In this document: in pieces, positions 27,504-38,505 of the stretch
Numbering within the stretch: the stretch's first letter is position 1
Layout: each line of letters starts with the position of its first letter
Origin: Photobacterium sp. SKA34
GTDB lineage: Bacteria > Pseudomonadota > Gammaproteobacteria > Enterobacterales > Vibrionaceae
Assembly (NCBI RefSeq): GCF_000153325.1
Contig: NZ_CH724143.1
Coordinates: forward strand, 619,549-683,548
Direction of reading: 5' to 3'
Length of the DNA: 64,000 nucleotides
The notes under the pieces: generated by a model
What the model saw: only the letters and a program-made list of their open reading frames with translations
Databases searched by the model: none
What the model was told of the DNA's origin: nothing
Position numbers and translations under genes: made by a program

Positions 27504-28139
27504 TTAAATATCTACCTTATCTTTGTAATCACAAAGGTCCTCGATTAGGCAGCTGCCACAGCGTGGTTTCCTTGCAATACAGGTATAGCGTCCGTGTAAA
27601 ATTAACCAATGGTGAACATCGACTTTAAATTCCTTTGGGACCACTTTAAGTAGTTTCTCTTCAACTTGGTCGACGTTTTTCCCCATTGCAAACTTCGTTC
27701 GATTACAAACTCGGAATATGTGGGTATCCACTGCAATCGTCGGCCATCCAAATGCCGTATTTAAAACAACATTTGCTGTCTTTCGACCAACCCCTGGGAG
27801 TGCTTCTAATGCTTCACGGTTTTCTGGGATTTCACCATTATGTTTATCTAAGAGAATACGACAGGTTTTAATGACATTTTCTGCTTTAGAATTAAATAAC
27901 CCAATGGTTTTTATATATTCTTTAACGCCGTCAACGCCTAAATCGTAAATAGCTTGAGGGGTATTTGCAACAGGATAAAGCTTGTCAGTTGCTTTGTTTA
28001 CGCTGACATCAGTGGCTTGAGCTGAGAGTAATACCGCAATCAGTAACTCGAAGGGCGTGCTCCAATGAAGCTCTGTTTCAGGGTGTGGGTTTTCAGCGCG
28101 TAAACGTTCAAGAATTTGGACGCGTTTTTGATTATTCAT
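27504..28139 (-). CDS. nth: Endonuclease III
   Basis: DNA glycosylase/AP lyase removing oxidised pyrimidines. The 211-residue protein has the helix-hairpin-helix LPGVGRKTANVVL with the catalytic Lys, the downstream catalytic Asp in VDTHIFRV, and a C-terminal [4Fe-4S] site with spacing C-x6-C-x2-C-x5-C (CIARKPRCGSCLIEDLC). The length equals the E. coli enzyme. It lies downstream of the rsx operon as in many gammaproteobacteria, although here a terminator-like hairpin (28249-28287) stands between rsxE and nth. Confidence 0.97.
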   Translation of the reverse strand: MNNQKRVQILERLRAENPHPETELHWSTPFELLIAVLLSAQATDVSVNKATDKLYPVANTPQAIYDLGVDGVKEYIKTIGLFNSKAENVIKTCRILLDKHNGEIPENREALEALPGVGRKTANVVLNTAFGWPTIAVDTHIFRVCNRTKFAMGKNVDQVEEKLLKVVPKEFKVDVHHWLILHGRYTCIARKPRCGSCLIEDLCDYKDKVDI

Positions 28140-28248
28140 TTTCTATTCCAAATAAGGCTTATTGCAATGTAAGTAGGGAGTGACAGAGTGAGCATCTGTC
28201 GTTGCAATTAAGCATTTTACTATTCCATTATTTTGTCGCGATATGTAA

Positions 28249-28287
28249 TAAAAAGAAACCCAATAAGCATGATACTTATTGGGTTTG
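28249..28287 (-). terminator. Intrinsic terminator at the end of the rsx operon
   Basis: AAACCCAATAAG paired with CTTATTGGGTTT across a seven-base loop; on the minus strand it runs into CTTTTTATT. It lies directly after the rsxE stop and before nth. Confidence 0.85.
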
Positions 28288-28291
28288 ATCT

Positions 28292-28990
28292 TTAGTCTAC
28301 GGTAGTGACGCGAGCACGTTCAACCGTTGGCTTTGATTCTTCTTTAGGCAGTTTTTGTTGACGACGTTTATCAATCGCATTCTTGGCAGCAATCATTAAA
28401 CCGACACCGATGAAGGCACCCGGCGGTAGCATTGCAAGCAAGAACCCAGAATCAAAGTGGAATACTTGGATTCGTAATACCGATGCCCAGCTGCCTAGTA
28501 GGCGATCAGCACCGTCAAACAAGGTTCCTTTGCTTAATAGTTCACGCATTGCGCCAAGAATGAATAAAGCCGATGTCATACCTAAGCCCATCCATAAACC
28601 ATCGAGTACTGCAGGTAATGGTTCATTTTTAGAGGCAAAGGCTTCAGCGCGACCAATGATAATACAGTTGGTTACAATCAAGGCGATAAATATACCTAAT
28701 GATTTATACAGACCAAAAGTAAACGCATTCATTAATAACTGTACGCAGGTTACGAGTGAGGCAATGATCATCACGAATATCGGAATACGGATTTCCGACG
28801 GTACCCAATGGCGAATTAAAGATACAATAAGATTTGAGCCCATTAGTACCAATGTGGATGCTAAACCTAGACCGAGGGCATTGGTCACTGTTGATGAAAC
28901 GGCGAGTAAAGGACAAAGACCAAGCAGTTGAACAACTGCAGGGTTGTTTGACCACAGGCCATTTGTCATCAATTCTTTATTAGTTGTCAT
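28292..28990 (-). CDS. rsxE: Rnf/Rsx electron transport complex subunit E
   Basis: Integral membrane subunit (232 residues, about six helices) of the Rnf/Rsx complex, homologous to RsxA and to NqrD/NqrE. Conserved stretches are [18 protein letters not shown] and [17 protein letters not shown], each with a Cys thought to hold an iron-sulphur centre between RsxA and RsxE. The C-terminal tail is charged. I start it at MTTNKELM (28990): AGGTGA lies just upstream and this begins one base after the rsxG stop. The longer frame would overlap rsxG. Confidence 0.95.
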   Translation of the reverse strand: MTTNKELMTNGLWSNNPAVVQLLGLCPLLAVSSTVTNALGLGLASTLVLMGSNLIVSLIRHWVPSEIRIPIFVMIIASLVTCVQLLMNAFTFGLYKSLGIFIALIVTNCIIIGRAEAFASKNEPLPAVLDGLWMGLGMTSALFILGAMRELLSKGTLFDGADRLLGSWASVLRIQVFHFDSGFLLAMLPPGAFIGVGLMIAAKNAIDKRRQQKLPKEESKPTVERARVTTVD

Positions 28991-28991
28991 A

Positions 28992-29624
28992 TCATTCACC
29001 TGCACAATCAAGTGGTTGGTTGATGATTTTATCCTGGTTTTGATCCCAGTATAACGAAATGTTTTTCACAGCTTTGACGACAGCTCGTGGTGTTATGGTC
29101 GCACCTGTGAATTGATCAAATTCACCACCATCTTTACGTACTTTAAATGATGGATCGTTATCACCATTTACATGCTTACCATTAAAGCTGTAAATCCAAT
29201 TACTAACAGTGGCTTCAATTTTATCACCCAATCCTGGTGTTTCGTTCTGTTGTAATACACGCAAGCCAGTGATCACGCCTTTCATGTCTAAACCAACAAT
29301 AATTTTAATTGCGCCGCTATAACCGTCAGGGGCAATACCTTCAATAGCAACACCAACAGGCTTATTATCTTTTTTAGCAATATAAGCTGGCATCTGAGCC
29401 AATGTACCTAAACGTTTATGATCTTTAACTAAAGTACAACTTTTGTAGAGTAAGTTATTGTGGTTTGCTACGGGAATCACTTGGTTTAAAGTATCCAGTA
29501 ACTGTAGGCGCTGTTGCTCTGCTATGCGATCTTCCGTTAGGTAGTTAGTCAGGGCTACTAGCGCTGTCGCTAAACACGCAAAAATTGCAAGAATAGCACC
29601 GTTTTTTTTCATTGCATTAAACAT
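28992..29624 (-). CDS. rsxG: Rnf/Rsx electron transport complex subunit G
   Basis: A 210-residue subunit with one N-terminal membrane helix ([19 protein letters not shown]) and a periplasmic FMN-binding domain. The FMN is attached covalently to the Thr of the S/T-G-A-T motif, here [12 protein letters not shown]. Other landmarks are [13 protein letters not shown] and [17 protein letters not shown]. It transfers electrons within the complex. Fifth gene of the operon, 14 bases after rsxD. Confidence 0.96.
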   Translation of the reverse strand: MFNAMKKNGAILAIFACLATALVALTNYLTEDRIAEQQRLQLLDTLNQVIPVANHNNLLYKSCTLVKDHKRLGTLAQMPAYIAKKDNKPVGVAIEGIAPDGYSGAIKIIVGLDMKGVITGLRVLQQNETPGLGDKIEATVSNWIYSFNGKHVNGDNDPSFKVRKDGGEFDQFTGATITPRAVVKAVKNISLYWDQNQDKIINQPLDCAGE

Positions 29625-29638
29625 GGCTGCTCTCTTAA

Positions 29639-30685
29639 TTAGTGCCCGTAAGTACGAGGACGAGTGTAATAATCAATAAGTGGTACACATAAATTTCCCA
29701 GTAAAACGGCGAAGGCAACGCCATCTGGGAAGCCACCCCATGTGCGGATCAGATAAATCATAACACCGATAAAACCACCAAATATTAAACGGCCTTTTAC
29801 AGTTGTTGATGCTGTTACCGGATCGGTGGCAATAAAGAAAGCACCTAACATGGTTGCACCAGAAAATAGGTGGAACAATGGAGAGCCCGTTGTATCAGGG
29901 TGCACAATGTAAACAAGGCTACTGATCACAAATAGTGACGTAATCATTGCAACTGGGATATGCCATTGGATAACACGTAGCTTTAATAGAATTAAGCCGC
30001 CAAGCAGGAAGCCCATGTTTACCCATTCCCAACCAATACCAGCAATCGCACCATAAACAGGTTTTGCCATTGTTTCTGCAGTTGTAAAGCCTGTATGTAA
30101 CGATGTTTTTAAAGTATCTAGTGGTGTTGCCATAGTGTAGCCATCAACTGACATTTTTAGTTGTGGAACACTAAATCCATCTTGAGTAAAGCCAGTAAAG
30201 ATAGCATAAAGACTATCCATAAAGTTGGCAGGTTGTGCGCTCAATGATGCTGGTGGTAACCATGTTGTCATTTGTACTGGGAATGAAATGAGCATTACGA
30301 CATAAGCAATCATCGCTGGATTAAAGAGGTTTTGACCGATACCGCCATAAAGGTGTTTTGCTATAACGATCGCAAAGAACACACCAATAACAGTTAACCA
30401 CCAAGGGGCTAATGGCGGGATTGATAAGCCAATTAATACGCCAGTAAGTAGGGCTGTATTATCTCTTAAATAAGGTACAACTGGACGTTTACGCAGCTTT
30501 ATAATAATTGCTTCAAATATGATTGCAGAAATAGATGCTAGTAAAATTTGGATCAGAGTACCGAAACCAAAGAAGTAGCATTGAGCAATAACGCCAAATA
30601 CCGAGCATAATATAACTGTACGCATAATAGCGCTGGTGCTACGGCGGTTATGGTCATGGGGTGAACTGGCAATATTAAACGCCAC
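29639..30685 (-). CDS. rsxD: Rnf/Rsx electron transport complex subunit D
   Basis: A 348-residue membrane subunit with about nine helices, related to NqrB. The flavinylation motif SGAT ([13 protein letters not shown]) carries covalent FMN, followed by [11 protein letters not shown]. The segment [16 protein letters not shown] is typical. It forms part of the ion-translocating core with RsxA and RsxE. It begins two bases after rsxC ends, consistent with translational coupling. Confidence 0.96.
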   Translation of the reverse strand: MAFNIASSPHDHNRRSTSAIMRTVILCSVFGVIAQCYFFGFGTLIQILLASISAIIFEAIIIKLRKRPVVPYLRDNTALLTGVLIGLSIPPLAPWWLTVIGVFFAIVIAKHLYGGIGQNLFNPAMIAYVVMLISFPVQMTTWLPPASLSAQPANFMDSLYAIFTGFTQDGFSVPQLKMSVDGYTMATPLDTLKTSLHTGFTTAETMAKPVYGAIAGIGWEWVNMGFLLGGLILLKLRVIQWHIPVAMITSLFVISSLVYIVHPDTTGSPLFHLFSGATMLGAFFIATDPVTASTTVKGRLIFGGFIGVMIYLIRTWGGFPDGVAFAVLLGNLCVPLIDYYTRPRTYGH

Positions 30686-30687
30686 GA

Positions 30688-32976
30688 TTAATCTTCCTCA
30701 ATGTTTTGTTGTTCTTTGGCAGCTTGTTGTGCCGCTTTTCTTGCTTTAGCACGTGCAACGGCAGCAGCAACAGCGGCTTTTTTCGGATCCACGTTTTCGG
30801 TTTCAACTACAGGTTCAGGTGTTAATTCAGCTTGTTGTGCGGCTTTTCTTGCTTTAGCGCGAGCGACGGCAGCAGCGACAGCCGCTTTTTTCGGATCCAC
30901 GTTTTCTGTTTCAACTGAAGGTTCAGGTGCTGATTCAGCTTGTTGTGCAGCTTTTCTTGCTTTAGCACGTGCAACGGCAGCAGCAACAGCGGCTTTTTTC
31001 GGATCCACGTTTTCTGTTTCAACTACAGGTTCAGGTGTTGATTCAGCTTGTTGTGCGGCTTTTCTTGCTTTAGCACGAGCCACTGCAGCAGCGACAGCAG
31101 CTTTTTTCGGATCCACCTCTTTTGTTTCAAGCACTGGTTCAGGTATTGATTCGGCTTGTTGTGCGGCTTTTTTTGCTTTAGCACGGGCAACGGCAGCTGC
31201 GACAGCATCTTTTTTACTGTCATTTTCAGCTACTGGTTGGTTATTTGCTGCAGCTTCTTTTTCAGCTTTACGTTCACGAGCTTGGCGTTTACGCTCTTCA
31301 CGTAATTTCGCCATTTCACTGTTATCTGGCAGGCTCTCTGAAGTTGCACCTTGTGCTGAAGCGGCTTGTTTTGCTTTTGCTTTTGCAATCGCAGCAGCAA
31401 CAGCAGGTTTCACTTCAGCTGTATCTGCTTTAGCGGCTGCCGTTTGTTTGGCTTTTACGCGGGCAATAGCCGCTGCGACTGCATCATTACCCCCAGTTTT
31501 CGCCATTTCGTCACGACGAGAATCTGCCGCTTTTTTAAAGCGGTTTTCACGTTCAGCCTTATCACGTTCCATGCGTGCTTGTTTGGCTTCAAAGCGTTGA
31601 CGAGCTCGCTCTGCATTCATTTCATCTTGGCTACGTGCCCAGATCTCAGCTTTTGCTTGGCGATAGTACTGAACGAGAGGGATCTCACTTGGACATACAT
31701 ACGCACAAGCGCCGCATTCAATACAATCTTGCAGATTATATTCTTCACACTTGTCGTAATTTTGATCCTTGGCGTACCACTGTAATTGCTGTGGGAGCAA
31801 TGATGATGGGCAAACATCAGCACATGCAGAACAACGGATACATGCCATTTCATAGGTATGTAATGGTAGCTCTTTGCGTTTTGGTGCCAAAATACAGTTG
31901 GTTATTTTGGTGATCGGCACATTGGAATGTGGGAGTGTAAATCCCATTAACGATCCACCAATAATCACACGAGGGTGCTTTTTATCGGCTTTATAGCCAA
32001 ACTTATCTAACAAGAAGGCAATCGGTGTACCTAACATGGCAAAAACATTACCGCGTTTCTTGAAGGCTTCACCGGTTAGCGTAACAACACGCTCAATCAG
32101 TGGTTCACCGTCGATAATGGCGCGCTTTATTGCAAAAGCAGTACCTATATTTTGCATGATAACGCCAACAGAAGTTGAACGTGACTGACTTGGTACTTCT
32201 CTGCCTGTTAAGATTTTAACTAACTGTTTTGAGCTACCTGATGGATATTTTGTTGGTACAACACGTATAAGGATGTTGTCTGCTTCGGTGACATGATGCT
32301 CAAGGGCTTTAATCGCTTCAGGTTTGTTATCTTCAATACCGATGATTGTTAGTTTTGGACTAATAATATGGCGAAGAATACGAACACCTTCGATCACTTC
32401 TTCAGCATAATCGCGCATGAGTCGGTCATCAGCAGTAATATATGGCTCACACTCAGCTGCGTTGATAATTAAAATATCAACATTACCTAAACCACCTTGA
32501 AGTTTTCTTGCAGTAGGGAAACCAGCGCCACCTAATCCAGCGATACCACTTAAACGGATTGTTTCTATCAGTTCTGCGGGATCACGATCTTGATAATCGG
32601 CATATGTTTTTTTCTCTCCCCAAGTATCGGTGTGATCTGGGTTAAGAACGATACATAAGTCGCTTAAACCTGATGGGTGCGCAGTCGTACGTTGTTCAAT
32701 GGCTATTACTGTGCCAGATGTAGGCGCATGAACAGGGACACACATTGCAATGTCACCTTGTGTCAGAGCTTGACCTTTTTGCACTTTGTCACCAACAGCA
32801 ACGATAATATCGCCTTTTGAACCAATATGCTGTTTAAGCGGTAAAACGAGTTCTTGTGGAATGCCAGCACTAACTATAGGTGCTTGATTTGAGATTTTTT
32901 TATTTTCAGCAGGATGAATGCCGCCGTGGAAATCCCACAGCTTACCTTGTTTTATTTGCTCAATGATAGATAGCAT
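30688..32976 (-). CDS. rsxC: Rnf/Rsx electron transport complex subunit C, with repeat-expanded C-terminus
   Basis: A 762-residue peripheral subunit. It contains the NADH/FMN-binding module related to NuoF/NqrF partners ([32 protein letters not shown]), then two [4Fe-4S] ferredoxin motifs ([12 protein letters not shown] and [12 protein letters not shown]). After about residue 470 it becomes Ala/Lys/Arg-rich and helical, ending in five copies of a 36-residue unit built around [21 protein letters not shown] with an acidic [12 protein letters not shown] linker. Copy number in this tail varies widely between species. In Vibrionaceae Rnf is a candidate sodium pump; in E. coli the complex keeps SoxR reduced. 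Confidence 0.95.
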   Translation of the reverse strand: MLSIIEQIKQGKLWDFHGGIHPAENKKISNQAPIVSAGIPQELVLPLKQHIGSKGDIIVAVGDKVQKGQALTQGDIAMCVPVHAPTSGTVIAIEQRTTAHPSGLSDLCIVLNPDHTDTWGEKKTYADYQDRDPAELIETIRLSGIAGLGGAGFPTARKLQGGLGNVDILIINAAECEPYITADDRLMRDYAEEVIEGVRILRHIISPKLTIIGIEDNKPEAIKALEHHVTEADNILIRVVPTKYPSGSSKQLVKILTGREVPSQSRSTSVGVIMQNIGTAFAIKRAIIDGEPLIERVVTLTGEAFKKRGNVFAMLGTPIAFLLDKFGYKADKKHPRVIIGGSLMGFTLPHSNVPITKITNCILAPKRKELPLHTYEMACIRCSACADVCPSSLLPQQLQWYAKDQNYDKCEEYNLQDCIECGACAYVCPSEIPLVQYYRQAKAEIWARSQDEMNAERARQRFEAKQARMERDKAERENRFKKAADSRRDEMAKTGGNDAVAAAIARVKAKQTAAAKADTAEVKPAVAAAIAKAKAKQAASAQGATSESLPDNSEMAKLREERKRQARERKAEKEAAANNQPVAENDSKKDAVAAAVARAKAKKAAQQAESIPEPVLETKEVDPKKAAVAAAVARAKARKAAQQAESTPEPVVETENVDPKKAAVAAAVARAKARKAAQQAESAPEPSVETENVDPKKAAVAAAVARAKARKAAQQAELTPEPVVETENVDPKKAAVAAAVARAKARKAAQQAAKEQQNIEED
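30722..31230. repeat. Five tandem 108-bp repeats inside rsxC
   Basis: The string GCTTGTTGTG recurs on the plus strand at 30722, 30830, 30938, 31046 and 31154, exactly 108 bases apart, so the unit encodes 36 residues in frame. The inner copies are nearly identical at DNA level, the one at 31154 most divergent. Such a tract can lose or gain units by slippage or recombination without breaking the frame. It causes a long antisense open frame that is not a gene. Confidence 0.93.
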
Positions 32977-32978
32977 AA

Positions 32979-33563
32979 CTACGACTCTACCTTTTCTGTA
33001 CTCGGTGCATCACTGATATTTACAATTGGAATTTGGCTTAATTGCCATTTCCAATTATCAGGAGTTTCTTTAACTGGGATCATTTCGATACAGTCAGTAG
33101 GGCAGGGAGCTACACAGAGATCGCAACCTGTACATTCATCTTTGATAACCGTATGCATAGATTTAGTGCCGCCAACAATGGCATCGACAGGGCACGCCTG
33201 AATACATTTAGTACAGCCAATACACATATCTTCATGAATAAAAGCGACTTTTTTAATGTTTTCTTCTGCACCTTGGGTTGAATCAGGAACATCAACACCC
33301 ATTAAGTCAGCTAACTTTTCAATAGTAACTTGACCACCAGGAGGACACTTGTTGATCACATCGCCATTGGCAATCGCTTCTGCGTAAGGGCGACAGCCAG
33401 GATAACCACATTGACCACATTGGGTTTGCGGAAGAATATTGTCGATTTGTTCAACAATAGGATCGGCTTCAACTTTAAATTTAACTGAAGCAAAACCAAG
33501 AATTAGTCCGAAAATTGCTGCCAGAATAACAATAGCAATGACTGCGATAAGGATCCCACTCAT
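32979..33563 (-). CDS. rsxB: Rnf/Rsx electron transport complex subunit B
   Basis: A 194-residue iron-sulphur protein anchored by an N-terminal helix ([20 protein letters not shown]). It has an N-terminal four-Cys cluster region ([19 protein letters not shown] and NKCPPGG) and two [4Fe-4S] ferredoxin motifs ([16 protein letters not shown] and [16 protein letters not shown]). It passes electrons from the donor side to the membrane core. Its ATG overlaps the rsxA stop by one base (TAATG). Confidence 0.97.
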   Translation of the reverse strand: MSGILIAVIAIVILAAIFGLILGFASVKFKVEADPIVEQIDNILPQTQCGQCGYPGCRPYAEAIANGDVINKCPPGGQVTIEKLADLMGVDVPDSTQGAEENIKKVAFIHEDMCIGCTKCIQACPVDAIVGGTKSMHTVIKDECTGCDLCVAPCPTDCIEMIPVKETPDNWKWQLSQIPIVNISDAPSTEKVES

Positions 33564-34144
33564 TACAATTTCACCAATCCAGTAAAGCCCATAAATGCAA
33601 GAGACATTAGCCCTGCGGTGATCATCGCAATGGATGCGCCTTTAAAGGGCTCAGGTACATCAGCTGCAGCAATGCGCTCACGCATAGAAGCAAATAAAAC
33701 AAGCACAAGTGAGAACCCCACTGCAGCACCAAAACCATAAATAACAGATTCAATAAAGTCATGATGCTCATTTACGTTTAATAAGGCCACACCTAGTACA
33801 GCACAGTTAGTGGTGATAAGTGGTAGGAAAATACCTAATAAACGATAAAGCGTTGGGCTTGTTTTATGTACGACCATTTCTGTGAATTGCACAACAACGG
33901 CAATGACTAGAATAAAGCTAAGTGTGCGTAGGTACTGAATCCCTAATGGATCCAAAATGTAAGTTTCAACAAGATAAGCACAAACAGAAGCAAGCGTTAG
34001 CACAAAAGTGGTTGCTAAGCCCATTCCAATAGCTGTTTCTAATTTTTTAGATACGCCCATAAAGGGACATAAACCTAAAAATTTAACGAGTACAAAGTTG
34101 TTAACCAACACTGTACCAATAAGTAATAGGAGGTATTCAGTCAT
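33563..34144 (-). CDS. rsxA: Rnf/Rsx electron transport complex subunit A
   Basis: A 193-residue membrane protein with six helices, homologous to RsxE and NqrE. It carries the duplicated Cys-containing motifs [18 protein letters not shown] and [15 protein letters not shown], thought to coordinate the iron centre shared with RsxE. First gene of the rsxABCDGE operon; the AGGAGG-like site (AATAGGAGGTATTCAGT on the minus strand) gives strong initiation. Confidence 0.97.
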   Translation of the reverse strand: MTEYLLLLIGTVLVNNFVLVKFLGLCPFMGVSKKLETAIGMGLATTFVLTLASVCAYLVETYILDPLGIQYLRTLSFILVIAVVVQFTEMVVHKTSPTLYRLLGIFLPLITTNCAVLGVALLNVNEHHDFIESVIYGFGAAVGFSLVLVLFASMRERIAAADVPEPFKGASIAMITAGLMSLAFMGFTGLVKL

Positions 34145-34539
34145 ACCGGCTTCATTATTAATAAAAGAGATCTAAGCATTATCTGATTTTGTTGGCGTTA
34201 TAACAACTCCTGTAGCGTAGGGTTTTAGGGATTATTGTGTTTTTCATAAACATAAATCGTGAAATATTAGTTTTTAATTTAGGTATTACGTCTTTATTTA
34301 GCTGGCCGATCAAAAAACAGCGACTACATATGACACAGAAGTTATCAGCTTTTGGTTTTGTGTTTATTAATTGTTAGTTGGCTGTATGCCTTAGCCATAA
34401 AGCTTGTGATGGTAAGTTAAGTTTTCGCAAAATATGTTTTGATAGCTTGTAAAGCAGTTTTAAACCTCGTTTTATGTAAGGATACTTGTGATCATCGTGT
34501 GAGATGATGGCATCATTGAATGAGCATAGGATAGAAGTG
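34145..34539. other. Divergent promoter region between rsxA and pepE
   Basis: About 395 bases without a credible gene. It must hold the rsx operon promoter (minus) and the pepE promoter (plus). I see no clear operator. Confidence 0.5.
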
Positions 34540-35277
34540 ATGGATATTTTATTATTGAGTAACGGTAAAATTGCAGGTAATACCCATGTAATGGAATTTG
34601 CGGGTGATGCAATTGTTGAGCAAGTTAAGCGAACAGGCGCTAAACATTTTCTTGTTATTCCTTATGCTGTGATTCGATCGAGTCATGATGATCGTGTGGC
34701 TATGGTACAAGCGACATTTGATCGTTTAGACCTTGATTGTGTTGCAACAGGTATTCATCAAGCAGCAGATCCTGTTAAAGCCATTGAAGAAGCTGAAGGG
34801 ATTATTGTAAGTGGCGGCAATACTTGGGTTTTAAATAAAACACTTCATGACTTAGGTTTAGTTGGGCCACTTCGTAAGGCGGTATTGGCTAAAGGTATTC
34901 CTTATATTGGTTGGAGCGCAGGCACCAATATTGGCTGTCCAACTATTCGTACCACTAATGATATGCCAATTGTCACTGGTGCAGTATTGAGCTCACTTAA
35001 CTTTGTTCCTTTCCAAATAAACCCGCATTATCTAGAAGCATCGGTTGAAGGACATATGGGAGAGACCCGTGATGAGCGTATTCAAGAGTTTTTAGAAGTG
35101 AATAAGCATGAACCTGTTGTGGGCATCCCTGAAGGTACATGGCTGCAATTATTAAATGGAAAGTTAAGTTATCACACTGCAAATGGTAAGCCATTGAAAC
35201 TATTTCAGTATGGCGTTGAACCTGTTTATTTTGAGGAAGGGCAAGATATCCAATTTATGATGGAATATAGCTATTAA
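34540..35277 (+). CDS. pepE: Dipeptidase E (alpha-aspartyl dipeptidase)
   Basis: A 245-residue cytoplasmic serine peptidase of family S51 that hydrolyses dipeptides with N-terminal aspartate. The nucleophile elbow is GWSAGTN, the conserved block CPTIRTTNDMPIV follows it, and the candidate His lies in QINPHYLEA. The glycine-rich IIVSGGNTWVL motif is typical. I start it at MDILLLSNGK, as in the E. coli enzyme; the open frame extends 12 codons upstream but without conservation. Single gene with its own terminator. Confidence 0.94.
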   Translation: MDILLLSNGKIAGNTHVMEFAGDAIVEQVKRTGAKHFLVIPYAVIRSSHDDRVAMVQATFDRLDLDCVATGIHQAADPVKAIEEAEGIIVSGGNTWVLNKTLHDLGLVGPLRKAVLAKGIPYIGWSAGTNIGCPTIRTTNDMPIVTGAVLSSLNFVPFQINPHYLEASVEGHMGETRDERIQEFLEVNKHEPVVGIPEGTWLQLLNGKLSYHTANGKPLKLFQYGVEPVYFEEGQDIQFMMEYSY

Positions 35278-35302
35278 TACATCAGACGATATCTGATCAA
35301 AG

Positions 35303-35329
35303 AAAAGCCAGCGTTATGCTGGCTTTTTT
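35303..35329 (+). terminator. Intrinsic terminator after pepE
   Basis: AAAAGCCAGC, short loop, GCTGGCTTTTTT. Confidence 0.9.
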
Positions 35330-36196
35330 GTTGTGGTTATATAGAAGGTTTTATTTTACGCTTTTGCTTCTAGATGCATATAAAATAATGCTTGATTTTT
35401 AGAATAGTAGATTTGACCAGTATTTAACTTAGTTATCCACAAAAACTGTGGATAAGTGTGTTGATTTCATCTTGTAAACGTATTGGAGAGTGGTGGTTCG
35501 AGCATATCGCTTTATTATGTTTGAGGTGGATGAACGATAAAAAGGTAATAATTTCAGATACTATTATTAGCTATATTCATATCTATAAGTATTATTGCTA
35601 AGCAAACAGATATTATTAATGGTTGCTTTTCATTGAGCTAAAAAATTGAACAGAATAGGTATAAGCTGTGGATGTAAACGTTAATGCTTAAATGTTTTTG
35701 AAAGGTTAACAGTGTAAGATTTAGATGTTTCTTTGGGGAGAAGAATAATACGCCTTACAGCTTAGTTGGTCAATCGATCTAAATTCATTTTTCTGCGTTA
35801 TTTTGATATTTGGATAATAATTTCATAAAAAGAGATAAAAAAAATTATATATATTTTAACATTTTTGCTCGTTGTGAAATTCACAGTTTAAAAATTTCAA
35901 ATTAAATGTATTACTAATTAATGAGTTAGAGTTTTATTTCTACGATAGAAAGTATCAATATTCTGAAATTCAGAACAACACATAAGTCTGGTTTATTTAT
36001 CCTTCCTTTATATTCATCTTGTCACTTTTACCTTATCCATCTTTCCCTTTATGATTCATTCCACATTAAGTTCCTGGATTCGGGTAAGGCATTTCAACTT
36101 ATGATTAAGATAAGGGAGCTTAATGATCTACACGTCAAATTTAGCTTAACGTTTTGCTTATAAATTGAGTTAGCTTATTACAATATAATGTTGTTT
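35330..36196. other. Long gene-free AT-rich region
   Basis: About 870 bases with no open frame of note on either strand. It contains a pair of DnaA boxes (35433-35455) and AT-rich tracts, and is followed by the folded element at 36197. I see no tRNA, CRISPR or complete insertion sequence. Confidence 0.55.
35433..35455. promoter_or_regulatory. Facing pair of perfect DnaA boxes
   Basis: TTATCCACA at 35433-35441 and its exact reverse complement TGTGGATAA at 35447-35455, five bases apart. Both match the strong DnaA box consensus TTATNCACA without mismatch. A weaker match (CTATCCACA, 36392-36400) overlaps the putative uvrB promoter. DnaA sites are known near E. coli uvrB; binding here is inferred. 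Confidence 0.6.
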
Positions 36197-36325
36197 GCTT
36201 CAATATTAGTTAGTTAAGACCCAAAGGGGGCTATTTGCAGATTGTTGTAAATAGTTGTGGTCTTTTATTCTGTGAGTCATGTTTAGTGTTCAAACTCTCA
36301 GTGTTAATTTAACTAATATTGAAGC
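36197..36325. repeat. 129-bp element with 16-bp inverted terminal repeats and internal hairpins
   Basis: The left arm GCTTCAATATTAGTTA (36197-36212) is repeated exactly inverted at 36310-36325. Inside are AAGACC/GGTCTT enclosing CTATTT/AAATAG, and then a CTG-GAGT/ACTC-CAG hairpin, so the transcript would fold as a three-way junction. TATTTTTTTATC follows the right arm. It could be a small RNA, a leader element or a miniature inverted-repeat element; I recognise no known family. Confidence 0.55.
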
Positions 36326-36374
36326 TATTTTTTTATCTGCAATTTAGTTTTTTCATCTCAAGTATTTCCAGTAG

Positions 36375-36402
36375 TTGACATTACTAATGGTCTATCCACA
36401 AT
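36375..36402 (+). promoter_or_regulatory. Putative uvrB promoter overlapping a DnaA-box-like site
   Basis: TTGACA (36375-36380), a 16-base spacer and CACAAT (36397-36402), 33 bases before the uvrB ATG. CTATCCACA (36392-36400) overlaps the -10 side. I could not find a convincing full LexA box (CTGT-N8-ACAG), only a half site in the TAAACAG that follows. Confidence 0.45.
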
Positions 36403-36435
36403 GTAAACAGTAATTTATTGCTGGATATGTAATTT

Positions 36436-38463
36436 ATGAGCGACTTATTTTCTCTTGCTTCTGAATATTCACCATCAGGCGATCAACCTACTGCGATTGC
36501 TCAATTGGTTGATGGTTTAGACTCAGGACTCGCACACCAGACGTTACTTGGCGTAACAGGTTCAGGTAAAACGTTTACCGTAGCTAATGTTATTGGCCAA
36601 GCTAATCGACCGACTTTGATCCTGGCACCCAATAAAACGTTGGCAGCACAGCTATATGGTGAGATGAAAGAGTTCTTTCCAAATAGCGCCGTAGAATACT
36701 TTGTATCCTATTATGATTATTACCAGCCTGAAGCGTATGTGCCTACAACGGACACATTCATTGAAAAGGATGCGTCGGTTAATGCTCATATTGAGCAGAT
36801 GCGACTATCAGCAACCAAAGCATTAATGGAACGACGCGATGTTATAATTATCGCTTCTGTGTCTGCGATTTATGGCTTGGGTGATCCGGACTCTTACTTA
36901 AAGATGATGCTGCATGTTCGACGTGGTGATTTTCTTGATCAACGTGACATTCTTCGTCGATTGGCTGAGTTGCAATATACCCGTAATGATATGGCCTTTG
37001 AGCGTGGTACTTTTCGAGTTCGTGGGGAAGTGATCGATATTTTCCCTGCAGAGTCAGAAAAAGAAGCGATTCGTCTTGAGCTATTTGATGATGAAGTGGA
37101 GTGTATTTCATCTTTTGATCCCCTGACTGGCAGTATCACGCATCGTGATATGCCACGTGCCACTATTTACCCTAAAACACACTATGTGACGCCACGAGAG
37201 AAGATCTTAGACGCGATTGAAGGGATAAAGAAAGAACTGGTTTTGCGAAAAGAGCAGTTTTTAAGTAACAATAAACTCTTAGAAGAACAGAGAATTAGTC
37301 AGCGCACACAATTCGATATTGAGATGATGAATGAGCTAGGTTTCTGTTCTGGTATTGAAAACTACTCACGTTATCTTAGTGGGCGTGCTGAGGGTGAGCC
37401 ACCACCAACCTTGTTTGATTACTTACCTGCCGATGGCTTACTGATCATTGATGAGTCACACGTAACAGTGTCGCAAATTGGCGCGATGTACCGTGGTGAT
37501 CGCTCTCGCAAAGAAAACTTAGTTGAATATGGGTTCCGTCTTCCTTCTGCACTTGATAACCGACCGATGAAGTTTGAAGAATTTGAATCGTTAGCGCCTC
37601 AAACGATTTATGTTTCAGCCACACCGGGTAATTATGAGATTGAAAAGTCGGGTAATGATATAGCAGAGCAGGTGGTACGCCCAACGGGATTACTTGATCC
37701 TGAAATTGAAGTACGTCCTGTTGGCACACAAGTGGATGATTTACTGTCTGAAATTCATATTAGAGAGAAAAAAGGTGAGCGAGTATTAGTCACAACCCTT
37801 ACTAAGCGTATGGCAGAAGATCTCACTGAATACCTTACAGAGCATGGTGTGAAGGTACGTTACTTACACTCTGATATTGATACCGTAGAGCGGGTGGAAA
37901 TTATTCGCGATTTACGATTGGGTGAGTTTGATGTGTTAGTAGGCATTAACTTATTACGAGAAGGGTTAGACATGCCCGAAGTGTCATTAGTGGCGATTTT
38001 AGACGCTGATAAAGAAGGTTTTTTACGATCTGAGCGTTCATTAATACAAACGATTGGTCGAGCTGCTCGTAATATAGAAGGGAGAGCCATTCTTTATGGT
38101 GATCGTATTACGGGATCAATGGAACGTGCAATTAACGAAACTCAACGACGTCGTGAAAAGCAAATTGAATATAACCTTGAGCATGGTATTACACCTCAAA
38201 AGTTGAACAAGAAAATTGGTGACATTCTTGAACTTGGTGCTTCGAGTTCTCGAGGTAAGTCGCGAAATAAAGCGGCAGATCTTCACAAAGTCGCAGAAAG
38301 TAAAGGAACGTATTCTGCGCTCTCTCCACAAGAACTAGAATCACAAATTCAAGTATTGGAAAAACAAATGTACGACTTTGCACAAAATCTTGAATTTGAA
38401 CAAGCGGCAGAAACACGCGATAAGATCCATAAACTAAGACAGCAATTTATCGCAAATAGCTGA
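36436..38463 (+). CDS. uvrB: Excinuclease ABC subunit B
   Basis: Central protein of nucleotide excision repair: it loads at lesions from UvrA, verifies damage and recruits UvrC. At 675 residues it matches the family. Motifs are Walker [10 protein letters not shown], the beta-hairpin region [20 protein letters not shown], Walker B IIDESH, helicase motifs VSATPG and QTIGRAARN, and a C-terminal UVR domain ([28 protein letters not shown]). Single gene. The upstream region has a DnaA-box-like site; SOS control is expected from other bacteria but no clear LexA site is visible. Confidence 0.98.
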   Translation: MSDLFSLASEYSPSGDQPTAIAQLVDGLDSGLAHQTLLGVTGSGKTFTVANVIGQANRPTLILAPNKTLAAQLYGEMKEFFPNSAVEYFVSYYDYYQPEAYVPTTDTFIEKDASVNAHIEQMRLSATKALMERRDVIIIASVSAIYGLGDPDSYLKMMLHVRRGDFLDQRDILRRLAELQYTRNDMAFERGTFRVRGEVIDIFPAESEKEAIRLELFDDEVECISSFDPLTGSITHRDMPRATIYPKTHYVTPREKILDAIEGIKKELVLRKEQFLSNNKLLEEQRISQRTQFDIEMMNELGFCSGIENYSRYLSGRAEGEPPPTLFDYLPADGLLIIDESHVTVSQIGAMYRGDRSRKENLVEYGFRLPSALDNRPMKFEEFESLAPQTIYVSATPGNYEIEKSGNDIAEQVVRPTGLLDPEIEVRPVGTQVDDLLSEIHIREKKGERVLVTTLTKRMAEDLTEYLTEHGVKVRYLHSDIDTVERVEIIRDLRLGEFDVLVGINLLREGLDMPEVSLVAILDADKEGFLRSERSLIQTIGRAARNIEGRAILYGDRITGSMERAINETQRRREKQIEYNLEHGITPQKLNKKIGDILELGASSSRGKSRNKAADLHKVAESKGTYSALSPQELESQIQVLEKQMYDFAQNLEFEQAAETRDKIHKLRQQFIANS

Positions 38464-38505
38464 TTTTTTATTGGCTATTTTTCTTGTGAATCTTGAATTT
38501 TAGGT

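Noticed and set aside
30722..31230. CRISPR-like array
   Set aside because: Units are contiguous 108-bp in-frame coding repeats with no unique spacers.
30701..31600. 299-residue plus-strand open frame rich in Ala, Cys and Phe
   Set aside because: It is the antisense of the rsxC repeat tract; the opposite frame stays open because of the GC-rich repeat codons. No binding site or recognised domain.
36326..36435. LexA/SOS box upstream of uvrB
   Set aside because: Only a half site was found; no CTGT-N8-ACAG with both halves.
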